Positions 8,981 through 17,241 of a stretch of DNA of 53,554 nt are shown here, piece by piece (position 1 is the stretch's first letter; the number at the start of each line of letters is the position of its first letter). This stretch comes from an uncultured Alphaproteobacteria bacterium (GTDB lineage: Bacteria; Pseudomonadota; Alphaproteobacteria; HIMB59). The notes under the pieces are model-generated. The model saw only the letters and a list, made by a program, of their open reading frames with translations. It was not told the origin of the DNA and did not search any database. Both the position numbers and the translations under genes were made by a program. The DNA lies in contig CACLZM010000004.1 in the NCBI GenBank assembly GCA_902611415.1, positions 71,628 to 125,181 on the forward strand. Direction: 5' to 3'.

Positions 8981-11335
8981 TTAAGGTAAAGGCCCGTCCT
9001 TTAAGAAACCTTTAAGCGTATTTTCCATTATTCTAGAGACATTATTATTGTAATTATTATGTGAGAGACTACCGCACCAAGCCAAAGACCCTGGTGCAAA
9101 CATTGCTCCATTGTTAGGTGTTTTATAGTAAATCATATCAGCTCTGACCATTGGATTTTCATGACCACCACCATAGTAACCACGAACAGCAAAATGTATT
9201 TCCTCGTTAACTTGCAACATCATATTAGAGTGATCCTGCGAGCGAGCCAAATAATAAGCATTATGTGGGGTTCCAAATTCTAAGTCGTATCTGTCTAACT
9301 CCAAACCGGCAGCTCCTCCACCAACTAAACCAAAATCACCAATCACCTCATCTGCTCCAATCCCCTCAAAGATCCATGAACATTCAGGTTTAAAACTATC
9401 TTCTTCTCTTTTGTAGTATGAGGACACGTCAAATCCATAAGATGTGAAAGTTAACCCACAAACTTTAGAAGGTATTCTTCCTCGAGCTCTCCACATACCT
9501 CCATATTTACCATCAAAAGCATTATTGTATTCACCTGGGTTAGATGTCCATGCTCTTGTGCCTGCTTCACCTTTTCGAACTTCGGTAATATTAGGGTTGT
9601 CAGGATGATACTCACTAATCCAATAAAATCCATCTGATCCTAGATAAAAACATCTACCACCCTGCATTTGATATGACTCTAGAGCATCCATATATTTCTC
9701 AGATGAATACTCAGGGTGACTTCCAGTCATCACAACTTTATAACGATTTAATAAATTTATACCTTCATGTTCCAAATCCTCGTCTGTCAGAACATCAAAA
9801 TCAAAACCTTTTTCTTCTAGCCAATCAGTAAGATGTAAGTCGGCATTGAGTTGCCATAATGAAGGAGAAAGCCAATGTCTGTATTTGGGTCTCATATTAA
9901 GGATTGGTCTTAGTCTTGATGATATTGATACACCATGTCCGTCTGAGTGAAGTGAATAAGTTGATAGCCCGTATTCTCTATGTTCATTTAAATATAAATC
10001 TGCTGGCTCAAGCACAGGCACTTTACCTGCAAGCAATTGTGCTACCACAGAGTTGGTTCCAAGATTATCATTGGAGTAAGCCATGTAACTATTAGTAGGC
10101 AATAAGAATAAAGTTTTTGCAGTTGCTGTCCCCTTGGGAGGTTTAACACAAAATGGAATATAGTCCTCATTTTCTGATTCCTCTCGTCCGTCTACTCTTA
10201 GTCTTGCAGCGTAGACACCACTTTTTAATCCCTCAGGTACTTTTAAAGTAAAGTCTACATCCCATCTTGCATCGTCTATATCATCGTCATGAAAATGAAT
10301 TGCACCGTATTCCTCAGGTTTATGATGGAAAACCATTTCATCCGCTGTCCAGTTATGTCCTGTCATACCTCTGTTTGGCATATTAATAATAAATCCGTGG
10401 TGATTATTTGGAGAAGTATCAACAATCTTTGTTGAGGCAATGTTTTTGCCAATATTCGCATGAAAATCCCAGGCACCTACGACTGTTGACCTGACAGTGG
10501 TATTACACTCATCATAGCTTGATGCAAGTGTTTCAATTTCAGCCTTCGATAGCGCAATATTAGATAATCTAGGTCTGTCTATCTTTCCATTAAATGTCTT
10601 TGTTTGCTCAGGTAATTCAATAGGGTGAGGTACCTCTTTAAAATGTCCGCCAGAAATATGTCTGCCTGATCTATTGTTGAGTGTTGTGGCAGCAATTAGC
10701 AATGGAGCGTCATTAGCAGCAGGTAAAACTGAGCTAGTGGTCTCAATAATAGCTGAGGTTTCTTCAATTGGATTCAAAATAGCCATACCCAAGCCACCAT
10801 TTGTAGATGTAACTCTAGGTTCTTGATGAAGGGTAAGCCTTCTCGATTGAGCATCAAATGTTGCAATAACCAGATACCAGACCTTTCTTAAAAGCTTTTT
10901 TTCTGAGGAGACAGTAACAACCTGAGAACCATCACCAATTTCTACAGATAAACAGCCTTCATCATTAACGAAAAGGCCATAGCCTTTTTTTTCTTCTTCA
11001 TTAAATTTGGTGAAAATTCCTTGTCTGCCTTTGTCAGGGGTGGTTGGGAAAATGTAAGCTTGCATAGTGAAGCTTTCTAAATTTAAATTATCGTGTTGGG
11101 GCATGATGATATATGATCCACCATGTATTCTCTGGTTTTTTCCTTGATAGGTACCATTGCAACTAGCGTCTATTTCGGCCTCTTTATATCCCGGGCCTTC
11201 AGGATTTGTATCACCGTGTATTAAGCGGACTAATTGAACTTCATAACTGTCATTGTATTCAGCATTAATATAAAATTTAACCTCTTCGCCAGGGTGGGCT
11301 GAGTACTTATCACTATAACCTGTTATTTTTAACAT
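8981..11335 (-). CDS. dmfA2: N,N-dimethylformamidase-like amidohydrolase, large subunit
   Basis: Hydrolyses an N-substituted formamide or related small amide (dimethylformamide to dimethylamine and formate in the known enzyme) as a complex with the small subunit next door. The 784 aa match the family's roughly 760-aa large chain. An N-terminal half contains a LamG-like beta-sandwich (about residues 75-275), and a C-terminal catalytic half begins near 360. From memory, the Paracoccus enzyme binds one iron through two tyrosines and a glutamate (Y399, Y440, E521, with H519 near). Here Y420 (SYMAYSND), Y460 (LSTYSLH) and H540-P-E542 (GSHPEYSS) show nearly the same spacing (40 and 82 versus 41 and 81). 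It overlaps the small subunit stop by one base. The family is firm; the true amide is unknown. Confidence 0.9.
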   Translation of the reverse strand: MLKITGYSDKYSAHPGEEVKFYINAEYNDSYEVQLVRLIHGDTNPEGPGYKEAEIDASCNGTYQGKNQRIHGGSYIIMPQHDNLNLESFTMQAYIFPTTPDKGRQGIFTKFNEEEKKGYGLFVNDEGCLSVEIGDGSQVVTVSSEKKLLRKVWYLVIATFDAQSRRLTLHQEPRVTSTNGGLGMAILNPIEETSAIIETTSSVLPAANDAPLLIAATTLNNRSGRHISGGHFKEVPHPIELPEQTKTFNGKIDRPRLSNIALSKAEIETLASSYDECNTTVRSTVVGAWDFHANIGKNIASTKIVDTSPNNHHGFIINMPNRGMTGHNWTADEMVFHHKPEEYGAIHFHDDDIDDARWDVDFTLKVPEGLKSGVYAARLRVDGREESENEDYIPFCVKPPKGTATAKTLFLLPTNSYMAYSNDNLGTNSVVAQLLAGKVPVLEPADLYLNEHREYGLSTYSLHSDGHGVSISSRLRPILNMRPKYRHWLSPSLWQLNADLHLTDWLEEKGFDFDVLTDEDLEHEGINLLNRYKVVMTGSHPEYSSEKYMDALESYQMQGGRCFYLGSDGFYWISEYHPDNPNITEVRKGEAGTRAWTSNPGEYNNAFDGKYGGMWRARGRIPSKVCGLTFTSYGFDVSSYYKREEDSFKPECSWIFEGIGADEVIGDFGLVGGGAAGLELDRYDLEFGTPHNAYYLARSQDHSNMMLQVNEEIHFAVRGYYGGGHENPMVRADMIYYKTPNNGAMFAPGSLAWCGSLSHNNYNNNVSRIMENTLKGFLKDGPLP

Positions 11336-11763
11336 TACTCTTCCCCGCTATACTCCTCAAGTAGTCTATTAATTCTTTTTAAAAATATTGCATGTTCACA
11401 TGCTTCCTCAGATGAATAAGAGTCTTCAGTAATTTCAACTGGCTCACCTCTAACTCCTGTTGTTATTCCAACTCTATAATCTTCATGCCTTCTTAAACAA
11501 ACAGTTACAAAACCATTTTCTTTACTTCCTCTTCTTAACTTGTCTAATAATGTTTGGAGATCTTGACTGTGCTGAATAACGCCGTGGTCTCGAGTAGCAG
11601 CCCTTCCAATTGGAGTTGCTCTATGCTCTTCAATTAGAGATTTTAATTTTTGAGGATCTCTCAACATTTTTAATATGTATTTTTTGGTAATAAAATCATC
11701 AGTGTGTTTATGCCCTTTATTTAATTGGACGTTTGACGGGTGCTTATAGCTGTAATCAGACAT
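11335..11763 (-). CDS. dmfA1: N,N-dimethylformamidase-like amidohydrolase, small subunit
   Basis: A 142-aa partner of the large amidohydrolase subunit. It is recognised by the helical stretch LKSLIEEHRATPIGR, which matches the 'IVEEHAANPFG'-type segment of known small subunits, and by the end SEEACEHAIFLKRINRLLEEY, which matches their 'TEEEAMHAVFLRRI' close (recalled, not searched). A Tyr/Arg-rich strand, CLRRHEDYRVGITT, lies between. The genes overlap by one base (stop/start), the usual sign of translational coupling for a fixed-ratio complex. Upstream is a 105-base gap holding an unusual orphan Shine-Dalgarno sequence. Confidence 0.85.
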   Translation of the reverse strand: MSDYSYKHPSNVQLNKGHKHTDDFITKKYILKMLRDPQKLKSLIEEHRATPIGRAATRDHGVIQHSQDLQTLLDKLRRGSKENGFVTVCLRRHEDYRVGITTGVRGEPVEITEDSYSSEEACEHAIFLKRINRLLEEYSGEE

Positions 11764-11868
11764 AATTCTATTTTAGATATAGTTAACCTTTCGCACAGTT
11801 TTTTGTTCCAAATAATGAAACACAATACGAAAAATTCTTATTCCTCCTCAGTTTTAAGTACTTTATCA
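11764..11868 (-). promoter_or_regulatory. Leader before the dimethylformamidase genes, with an orphan Shine-Dalgarno
   Basis: This is the longest gap in the 13-kb directon. On the minus strand GAGGAGG (11843-11849) lies about 80 bases before the small-subunit ATG, too far to serve it, and no ATG, GTG or TTG follows at normal spacing. An AT-rich run follows. It may hold an internal promoter, a very short leader frame or the remnant of a lost gene. Confidence 0.4.
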
Positions 11869-13923
11869 TCATAATGCATAAACGGAAAGTATTACAGTTG
11901 CCACAGCCATACCTATTAATATAAGTGGCCAACCATACCCTCCTCCCATTCTGTCAATATAGTTTCCTTGCTCCTCAACATCGTCAGGTGCCAAATGTTC
12001 ATCACCATTTAGTATGGGTTTTTTTGGCAAAGTCGATAAGTCCATCTTATTGGCTAAAAACCAAATTAGAAATATACCCGCTACCCACCAAATTATTTGG
12101 TAAGCCCAAAGTGAAGGGACTCCCATCACCCAATTATCATAACTTTGATCCGCACTACCAAATATTAAGTTTCCGAAAATTAACCCTGGGCCGATAGAAA
12201 AGAATGCCCAAATTAAAAAGAAGACATAAGCAAGAGATTTTATTTTTTTTCTTGATGGGTGAATACCCATATGTTCATTTAAAAAATTATGAAATGACGC
12301 TCGATGTTCTTTATCTGTATCATTACTTGCAAATATAGAGGATAAAAAACATACAATCACATTAAAGAATAAACCCCATAACCCAGAGTAGATTGTTAGT
12401 GGCCATCGCCCCCAAGGAAGAGAATTTCCTGTTAGCTTATGACCAAAAGTTTCAGCTAAAGTTACAAAACCTAATCCGGTGATGAGTCCAAGAATTGCCC
12501 CACCTCTTGTGATCCATTTAAACCAAAGCATTCCAAGTAAAACAGGAAACAATTGGAAACCAAAAGCGATTGCTAATCCACCAAGTAGTATTAGAGAAGT
12601 TTCAAAAAAAGTTGCAAGATACAGTGCCGCTAAGCTTAATAACAACATCGCTAACCTAGCAACTAATAACTCTCTTTTCCATGTAGGGTTACTATCGATA
12701 TATGGTCTATAGAGATCTCTTGCCACCATGCTGCCTGAGGTCATTAAAAAAGCAGATAATGTAGATTGAAGAGCAGCAATTATGGATATTGCTAAAAAAC
12801 CAACAATGATTGGTGAGAGATTACTGAAGCTTTCAACAAACACATAAATTAAAGATGATATATTTTGTAGACTTAGCTCAGGGAATATTTGGTTAATGGC
12901 AAAACCATTTGAATTAACAATACTATTAGCTCCAAGAAGATGTGCTCCTACACCCAATAAAGGGGCGAATATAAATAAAAATATTCCAACAACAGCACCT
13001 GAACCCCAAACTTGATAAAAATAAAATGACCTCGGTGATTTTACTGAATAGCTCCACATCGAAAATGTAGGAGAAAGCACAATACCCATATAAGAGAGAG
13101 TAAAGGATAAAATCATAACTGCTGTCCAAGGTCCTCCTAATGGGTTGTTTTTTCCAATACCTGCAACCCACTGAATTACACCAGGAACGTTGAAATATCC
13201 TGAAATATCACCGCCTCCGTAACCTCCAGTAGTTCCCCAAGCTCCGAAAGATATAAAACTATTCGCCATAGATAGGTCTTCAAAAAAACTTAAACCTCCT
13301 AAGTAATTAAATACACCAACACCAAGTGCTAAGAAAAAAACAAAAAATAACCATGATTGAACAACGCTTACACTCACCATGGGTTTAAATCCACCAGATA
13401 CTATATAAAATAAGACAACAGCAGTTAGTGCCCACATTGCAGAGTCTCTAGTTATTTCACCTCCGCTAATAAATTCTACAACATTACCTGTTGATCCAAT
13501 AATTATACCAAGAAATGGAACAGCAAAAAATAATCCGATTATTAGTACTACAATTCTAAGAGTATTACTTTGATAATATTTATAATACATCTCTCCTGGA
13601 GTGATAAAATTAAATTTTCTACTTAGCATCCACTGCCTTTTAAAAAATAGTATACTTCCGAGAGGAATTGTTATTACAATTGCAGCAGTAGCTAGAAAAG
13701 AGTATCCATCTGCATAAATTAATGATGGAAAAGAAATTATAGTTATGCCTGCAAATGTAGTTACTGTTGCAGAGAAAAAGAATACCCAAGGAGATACACT
13801 TCTATCTGCTAAATAATAAGCCTCAGGGGTTTTATTTTTTCTAAGAGTTCTAGCTCCCCAAAAAAGACAAAAGCTTATGTATAGGACAAGAAAGAAAAAA
13901 AACCAATAAAGATTAGCGACCAT
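11869..13923 (-). CDS. Sodium:solute symporter (SSS family)
   Basis: A 684-aa inner-membrane secondary transporter that uses a sodium (or proton) gradient to import a small solute. It has about 13-15 hydrophobic helices. It opens with an out-facing helix, then GARTLRKNKTPEAYYLADRS, the cytoplasmic loop typical of SSS proteins before helix 2. The segment SATVTTFAGITIISFPSLIYADG corresponds to the ion/substrate region of helix 2, and AIIAALQSTLSAFLMTSGS to the conserved helix-8-type sodium-site stretch. It is longer than most members (about 500-550 aa) because of an extended C-terminal membrane part. Between an alpha/beta hydrolase and the amidohydrolase subunits, it probably brings in the amide or a related compound; this is inferred from position. 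Confidence 0.85.
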   Translation of the reverse strand: MVANLYWFFFFLVLYISFCLFWGARTLRKNKTPEAYYLADRSVSPWVFFFSATVTTFAGITIISFPSLIYADGYSFLATAAIVITIPLGSILFFKRQWMLSRKFNFITPGEMYYKYYQSNTLRIVVLIIGLFFAVPFLGIIIGSTGNVVEFISGGEITRDSAMWALTAVVLFYIVSGGFKPMVSVSVVQSWLFFVFFLALGVGVFNYLGGLSFFEDLSMANSFISFGAWGTTGGYGGGDISGYFNVPGVIQWVAGIGKNNPLGGPWTAVMILSFTLSYMGIVLSPTFSMWSYSVKSPRSFYFYQVWGSGAVVGIFLFIFAPLLGVGAHLLGANSIVNSNGFAINQIFPELSLQNISSLIYVFVESFSNLSPIIVGFLAISIIAALQSTLSAFLMTSGSMVARDLYRPYIDSNPTWKRELLVARLAMLLLSLAALYLATFFETSLILLGGLAIAFGFQLFPVLLGMLWFKWITRGGAILGLITGLGFVTLAETFGHKLTGNSLPWGRWPLTIYSGLWGLFFNVIVCFLSSIFASNDTDKEHRASFHNFLNEHMGIHPSRKKIKSLAYVFFLIWAFFSIGPGLIFGNLIFGSADQSYDNWVMGVPSLWAYQIIWWVAGIFLIWFLANKMDLSTLPKKPILNGDEHLAPDDVEEQGNYIDRMGGGYGWPLILIGMAVATVILSVYAL

Positions 13924-13937
13924 AACTCAAACTTGAA

Positions 13938-14801
13938 TTAAGAGTTGTAATCAGTCTTTTCCTTAATAATTCTGAGTGCCTCTAATAAATATACTCTAAA
14001 GACTTCATGGTTTTCACTCATCGGGAAATGACCAATATCTCTCATTTCAATATAAACTCCTCCTTTTATTTGTCTGGCAGTATCTTCTGTTGCTTCGGGA
14101 GGGGTTAGGTAGTCATAAGTACCAGTCAGCATGATAACAGGGCACTTGTGACCATCGATATTTTGAAGCTCATCTCTTAAATCATGATCAACTGAATAAA
14201 AATGAAGGTCTCCTTTAAAAGCCTCTGATCCTTGAGTGTAATAATGCCAAGTTAACCATCTATCCATATCTGGAGATTGTGGGGCCATTAAATCCCAAAC
14301 ACCACTACCACACACTTGAGCTGCATTGGCATGAGGATGCCTCCACCAATCAATATAAAAGCCAGGGGAATAATGCGCAGCCTCGACAGGAATGACAGCT
14401 TTAAATTTATTAGGATACTTCAGAGCTAATTGAAGAGCCACGTTTCCTCCAAAAGAAGAGCCCATAAATATAGGGTTTTCAAGGTCTAAGGCCTTACAAA
14501 GTTCTACAATAAAATTACAGTAATGCTCTGCTGTTAATTTGTACTCCTCTTTCCACCATTCTGTATTATGAGGTGGATCTGATTTACCATGTCTTGGAAG
14601 GTCGTAAGCGATAACTTGATAATTTTGAGTAATTTCTTCATCTTCCAGCAATCCTCTCCACTGATGATTGTGGCATCCAGCAGTATGCTGACATACTAAT
14701 GGAGTGCCTTTTCCATTTGAAAGATAAAAGACTTTATACTGTTGACCATCTACCTCGATGGTAACGTATCTACCTATTGGGTCATGATGTTTTACTGCCA
14801 T
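13938..14801 (-). CDS. Alpha/beta-fold hydrolase
   Basis: A 287-aa cytoplasmic hydrolase of the haloperoxidase/epoxide hydrolase/C-C hydrolase type. The oxyanion-side segment is CQHTAGCHNHQWRGL. The nucleophile elbow G-S-S-F-G carries Ser116 (IFMGSSFGGN). The acid is probably in LTGTYDYLTPPE, and the base is the His in DIGHFPMSENHE. The full triad is visible, so it should be active on an ester, amide or lactone. An AAAGGA-type ribosome binding site precedes the ATG at 14801. The 25-base gap to the SCP2-like gene and 14-base gap to the symporter place it in the operon. The substrate is unknown. Confidence 0.85.
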   Translation of the reverse strand: MAVKHHDPIGRYVTIEVDGQQYKVFYLSNGKGTPLVCQHTAGCHNHQWRGLLEDEEITQNYQVIAYDLPRHGKSDPPHNTEWWKEEYKLTAEHYCNFIVELCKALDLENPIFMGSSFGGNVALQLALKYPNKFKAVIPVEAAHYSPGFYIDWWRHPHANAAQVCGSGVWDLMAPQSPDMDRWLTWHYYTQGSEAFKGDLHFYSVDHDLRDELQNIDGHKCPVIMLTGTYDYLTPPEATEDTARQIKGGVYIEMRDIGHFPMSENHEVFRVYLLEALRIIKEKTDYNS

Positions 14802-14826
14802 AAATTTTTCCTTTCAATTCTCTTGA

Positions 14827-15216
14827 TCATACTGGGACTCCTGATTGTCTTAGCAATTCAAATTGAACAGTAAAGTTTCTAAGATTTTGCATTAAGACTA
14901 AATGATTGCCCTCGATTTTAAGGTCTTCTCTAAATGAGGCTGCATAGATACCATGAAACATAGGTTTTGGAACAGGCTTTGCAAACTCTCTCCATGTTTG
15001 CTCTGATGCTCTTAATGCAAAGTCGTATGGATCTAAACCTCCAGGGTTAGTATTAATATTTTTAACCTTTCCATCGTGCATCTCTATAATCACTTTCACA
15101 CTACCCATGTCGAAAAGAAATGAACAAGTGTAATATTTCGCCATCGCTTTTATGGTTTCATCTTTTTCAGTAAGCTCTTTATATTTTTTTGCCCAGGATT
15201 TTACATCTATACTCAT
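14827..15216 (-). CDS. SCP2-like sterol/lipid-binding-domain protein
   Basis: A 129-aa soluble protein. The central alternation VKVIIEMHDGKVKNINTNPG, then YDFALRASEQTWREFAKPVP and the closing IEGNHLVLMQNLRNFTVQFE, resembles the strands and helices of the SCP2 sterol-transfer fold, which binds hydrophobic ligands. There is no signal peptide. It starts 9 bases after the flotillin-like gene stop, so the two are probably co-translated. A lipid-binding protein next to a membrane-domain scaffold is suggestive. The fold call is by eye and could be wrong. Confidence 0.55.
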   Translation of the reverse strand: MSIDVKSWAKKYKELTEKDETIKAMAKYYTCSFLFDMGSVKVIIEMHDGKVKNINTNPGGLDPYDFALRASEQTWREFAKPVPKPMFHGIYAASFREDLKIEGNHLVLMQNLRNFTVQFELLRQSGVPV

Positions 15217-15225
15217 GAGTTATAC

Positions 15226-17214
15226 CTATTTCTTTTTCCTGGGTGTCTTTGTTGCTTGTTCATCAAATCTCATATGCTTGTCCTTCTTAGGATCATCATA
15301 GTCACCAAGAATATTCCTGATGTTACTTGCCTCGCCAGGGGACATACCAATTTCTTTTAAAAGACTATCTAAGAAGGGCTGTTGTGCTCTGTATCTAAGT
15401 GCTGAATTCACAACATTATCTGCTAAAGATCCTTTTTTTGAATATCCACCTGAAGACGCAGAGGGGTTTTCAGCGTTGCCGCTTCCTTCAGCTCCTCCTC
15501 CCTGACTAAATCCAGGTAATCCATTTACATCGACAACTTTAATTGAGTCAATATTTTGCATTGGTCTAACCCATTCTCTGATAATACCCTCAATTTTTTC
15601 AGCGAGTTTTTGTCTAAGAGCACTTCTTCTACTTGCATCACTTCTAGCATTTTCCGCTTCATTTAGGGCTTTTTTGCCAGCTGCTTCAATTTCATATCTA
15701 ATTTTCGCAGCCATGGATGCTAATTTTTCTCTCTCAGCATTTTTACTAGCGTCTATTACACCTAGAGCTTTTGTCTTCTCAGCCTGTTCGACATCTCGAA
15801 TGGTGTTGACTTTTTCCTCAGCTTCTACTGCTTTAGCTCGAGCATTTTCTTCTTCCATTTTAGTTTTTAAGACTGATTTAGATTTTTCTAGGACTTCCAT
15901 TTGTTTTTGCTTTTCTTCAATTTCTATTCTCTTTGCCTTTTCAATATCTAAGACTCTTGTCTCTTGCTCAGCAGCAATTTTGAACGCATCAACATTTTTC
16001 TGTTGAGCAGTTTTTGCATTTTTAATTTGCTCCTCAGCCATAATATAAGCCTCTTCAGACTCATACCTTTTTCTAGCTTCTTCTTTTGCTGTTTGAGCTT
16101 TTTCCTCAGCAAGTTTAATATCAACTGATCTTTGTTTTTCTAGACGACTGAATTCAACATCTCTTTCTAATTCAAGAATAGTTTTTTCTGTCTCAATATC
16201 TTTTTGTTTAATCTCGATAGAAGTTTGTTGTTTAAACTCATTTTGTTCTTTTCTTCTTTTCTCAATTTCTTGGATAAGTTTAGTTTCTTGTAAACTTTTT
16301 TCCATCTCAACAAAGTCTTTCTTGCTAATCTTAGCAATCTCTATATCTTTTTCTGAAGAGATTTCAGCCAGCTCAGACTCTTTGTCTTTCTCAGCTTTTG
16401 TTTTTACTGTCTCAGTATTTTCAATAGCTCTTTGTTGTTCGATTTCACGTTTTTGTTGATACTTTGAAAATTCTTCTTCTTTTTCAATTTCAAGAGTTTG
16501 CTTGATAGACTGGAGGTTTTTATTTCGGATACTTACCTCTGTATCTTTCTCAATATCATTTCTTTTCTTTTTACGTGACTGAGTAAATTCTGTTATTTGA
16601 GTTAAACCCTCAGCATCAAATGTATTTGAAGGGTCGAATACACCCACGGGTGCTTGGTTAAGAGATGTCAAGGAAACAGTCTCTAACTCTAAACCAGTGT
16701 GCTTAATTGCTTCTTCAACATGAGCTGCAACATTTTTAATGTACTCAGATCTATTCTCTTGAATTTCATCAAGGCTCATTTTTGCGGCTACAACACCTAG
16801 TCCATCAACAAATCGACCTTGAACAAGCTCCTTTAAATGATCAGGCTCTAATGTTCTATTTCCCAATGTTTGCGCGGCTATTGAGACAGCTTCAGTTGTA
16901 GGAGCTACTCTCACATAGAATTCAGCCGTTACTTCTGCCCTCATTCTATTTTTTGTAATAAAAGATTTACTGCCATTTCGTTGAACCTCTATACAAAGAG
17001 TTTTCATACCCACTGAGGTAATGTTATGAATAATAGGTAAAACGAAGGCACCTCCACTGATCACAACTTGTTCACCTCCCATACCGGTTCTAACAAACGC
17101 TATTTCCTTTGAGGAACGCCTGTACAACCAATGTAGCAAGTAAACTATAATTGCTATTGCTAACGCTATTAAGATAATTATCGCAATAATATCTGCACCA
17201 CTAGTAATGTTCAT
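15226..17214 (-). CDS. Flotillin-like SPFH membrane scaffold protein, YqiK type
   Basis: A 662-aa inner-membrane protein. One N-terminal helix (about residues 8-30) is followed by an SPFH/band-7 domain (about 40-210), with RTGMGGEQVVISGGAFVLP and GRFVDGLGVVAAKMSLDEI as in YqiK/flotillin-1. A very long charged coiled coil follows (about 215-520, Glu/Lys/Gln-rich), then a C-terminal region with a Gly/Ser-rich linker. Flotillins form oligomeric cages that organise membrane microdomains. Length and order match YqiK-like proteins. The gene starts 27 bases after the rhodopsin stop behind a nearly perfect Shine-Dalgarno, so the pair is probably co-expressed. That it organises the rhodopsin in the membrane is inference. 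Confidence 0.88.
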   Translation of the reverse strand: MNITSGADIIAIIILIALAIAIIVYLLHWLYRRSSKEIAFVRTGMGGEQVVISGGAFVLPIIHNITSVGMKTLCIEVQRNGSKSFITKNRMRAEVTAEFYVRVAPTTEAVSIAAQTLGNRTLEPDHLKELVQGRFVDGLGVVAAKMSLDEIQENRSEYIKNVAAHVEEAIKHTGLELETVSLTSLNQAPVGVFDPSNTFDAEGLTQITEFTQSRKKKRNDIEKDTEVSIRNKNLQSIKQTLEIEKEEEFSKYQQKREIEQQRAIENTETVKTKAEKDKESELAEISSEKDIEIAKISKKDFVEMEKSLQETKLIQEIEKRRKEQNEFKQQTSIEIKQKDIETEKTILELERDVEFSRLEKQRSVDIKLAEEKAQTAKEEARKRYESEEAYIMAEEQIKNAKTAQQKNVDAFKIAAEQETRVLDIEKAKRIEIEEKQKQMEVLEKSKSVLKTKMEEENARAKAVEAEEKVNTIRDVEQAEKTKALGVIDASKNAEREKLASMAAKIRYEIEAAGKKALNEAENARSDASRRSALRQKLAEKIEGIIREWVRPMQNIDSIKVVDVNGLPGFSQGGGAEGSGNAENPSASSGGYSKKGSLADNVVNSALRYRAQQPFLDSLLKEIGMSPGEASNIRNILGDYDDPKKDKHMRFDEQATKTPRKKK

Positions 17215-17223
17215 ACCTATTTA

Positions 17224-17233
17224 TCACCTCCTA
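17224..17233 (-). promoter_or_regulatory. Extended Shine-Dalgarno of the flotillin-like gene
   Basis: On the minus strand AGGAGGTGAT, a 10-base complement to the usual 3' end of 16S rRNA, sits about 9-12 bases before the ATG at 17214. Most genes here have only 4-7 matching bases or none, so strong initiation on the second gene of the rhodopsin operon is expected. Confidence 0.75.
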
Positions 17234-17241
17234 AATTGATG

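Noticed and set aside
15674-16006. 110-aa plus-strand ORF opposite the flotillin coiled coil
   Set aside because: Ser/Phe/Ala-rich shadow of the Glu/Lys coiled-coil codons; no start signal.
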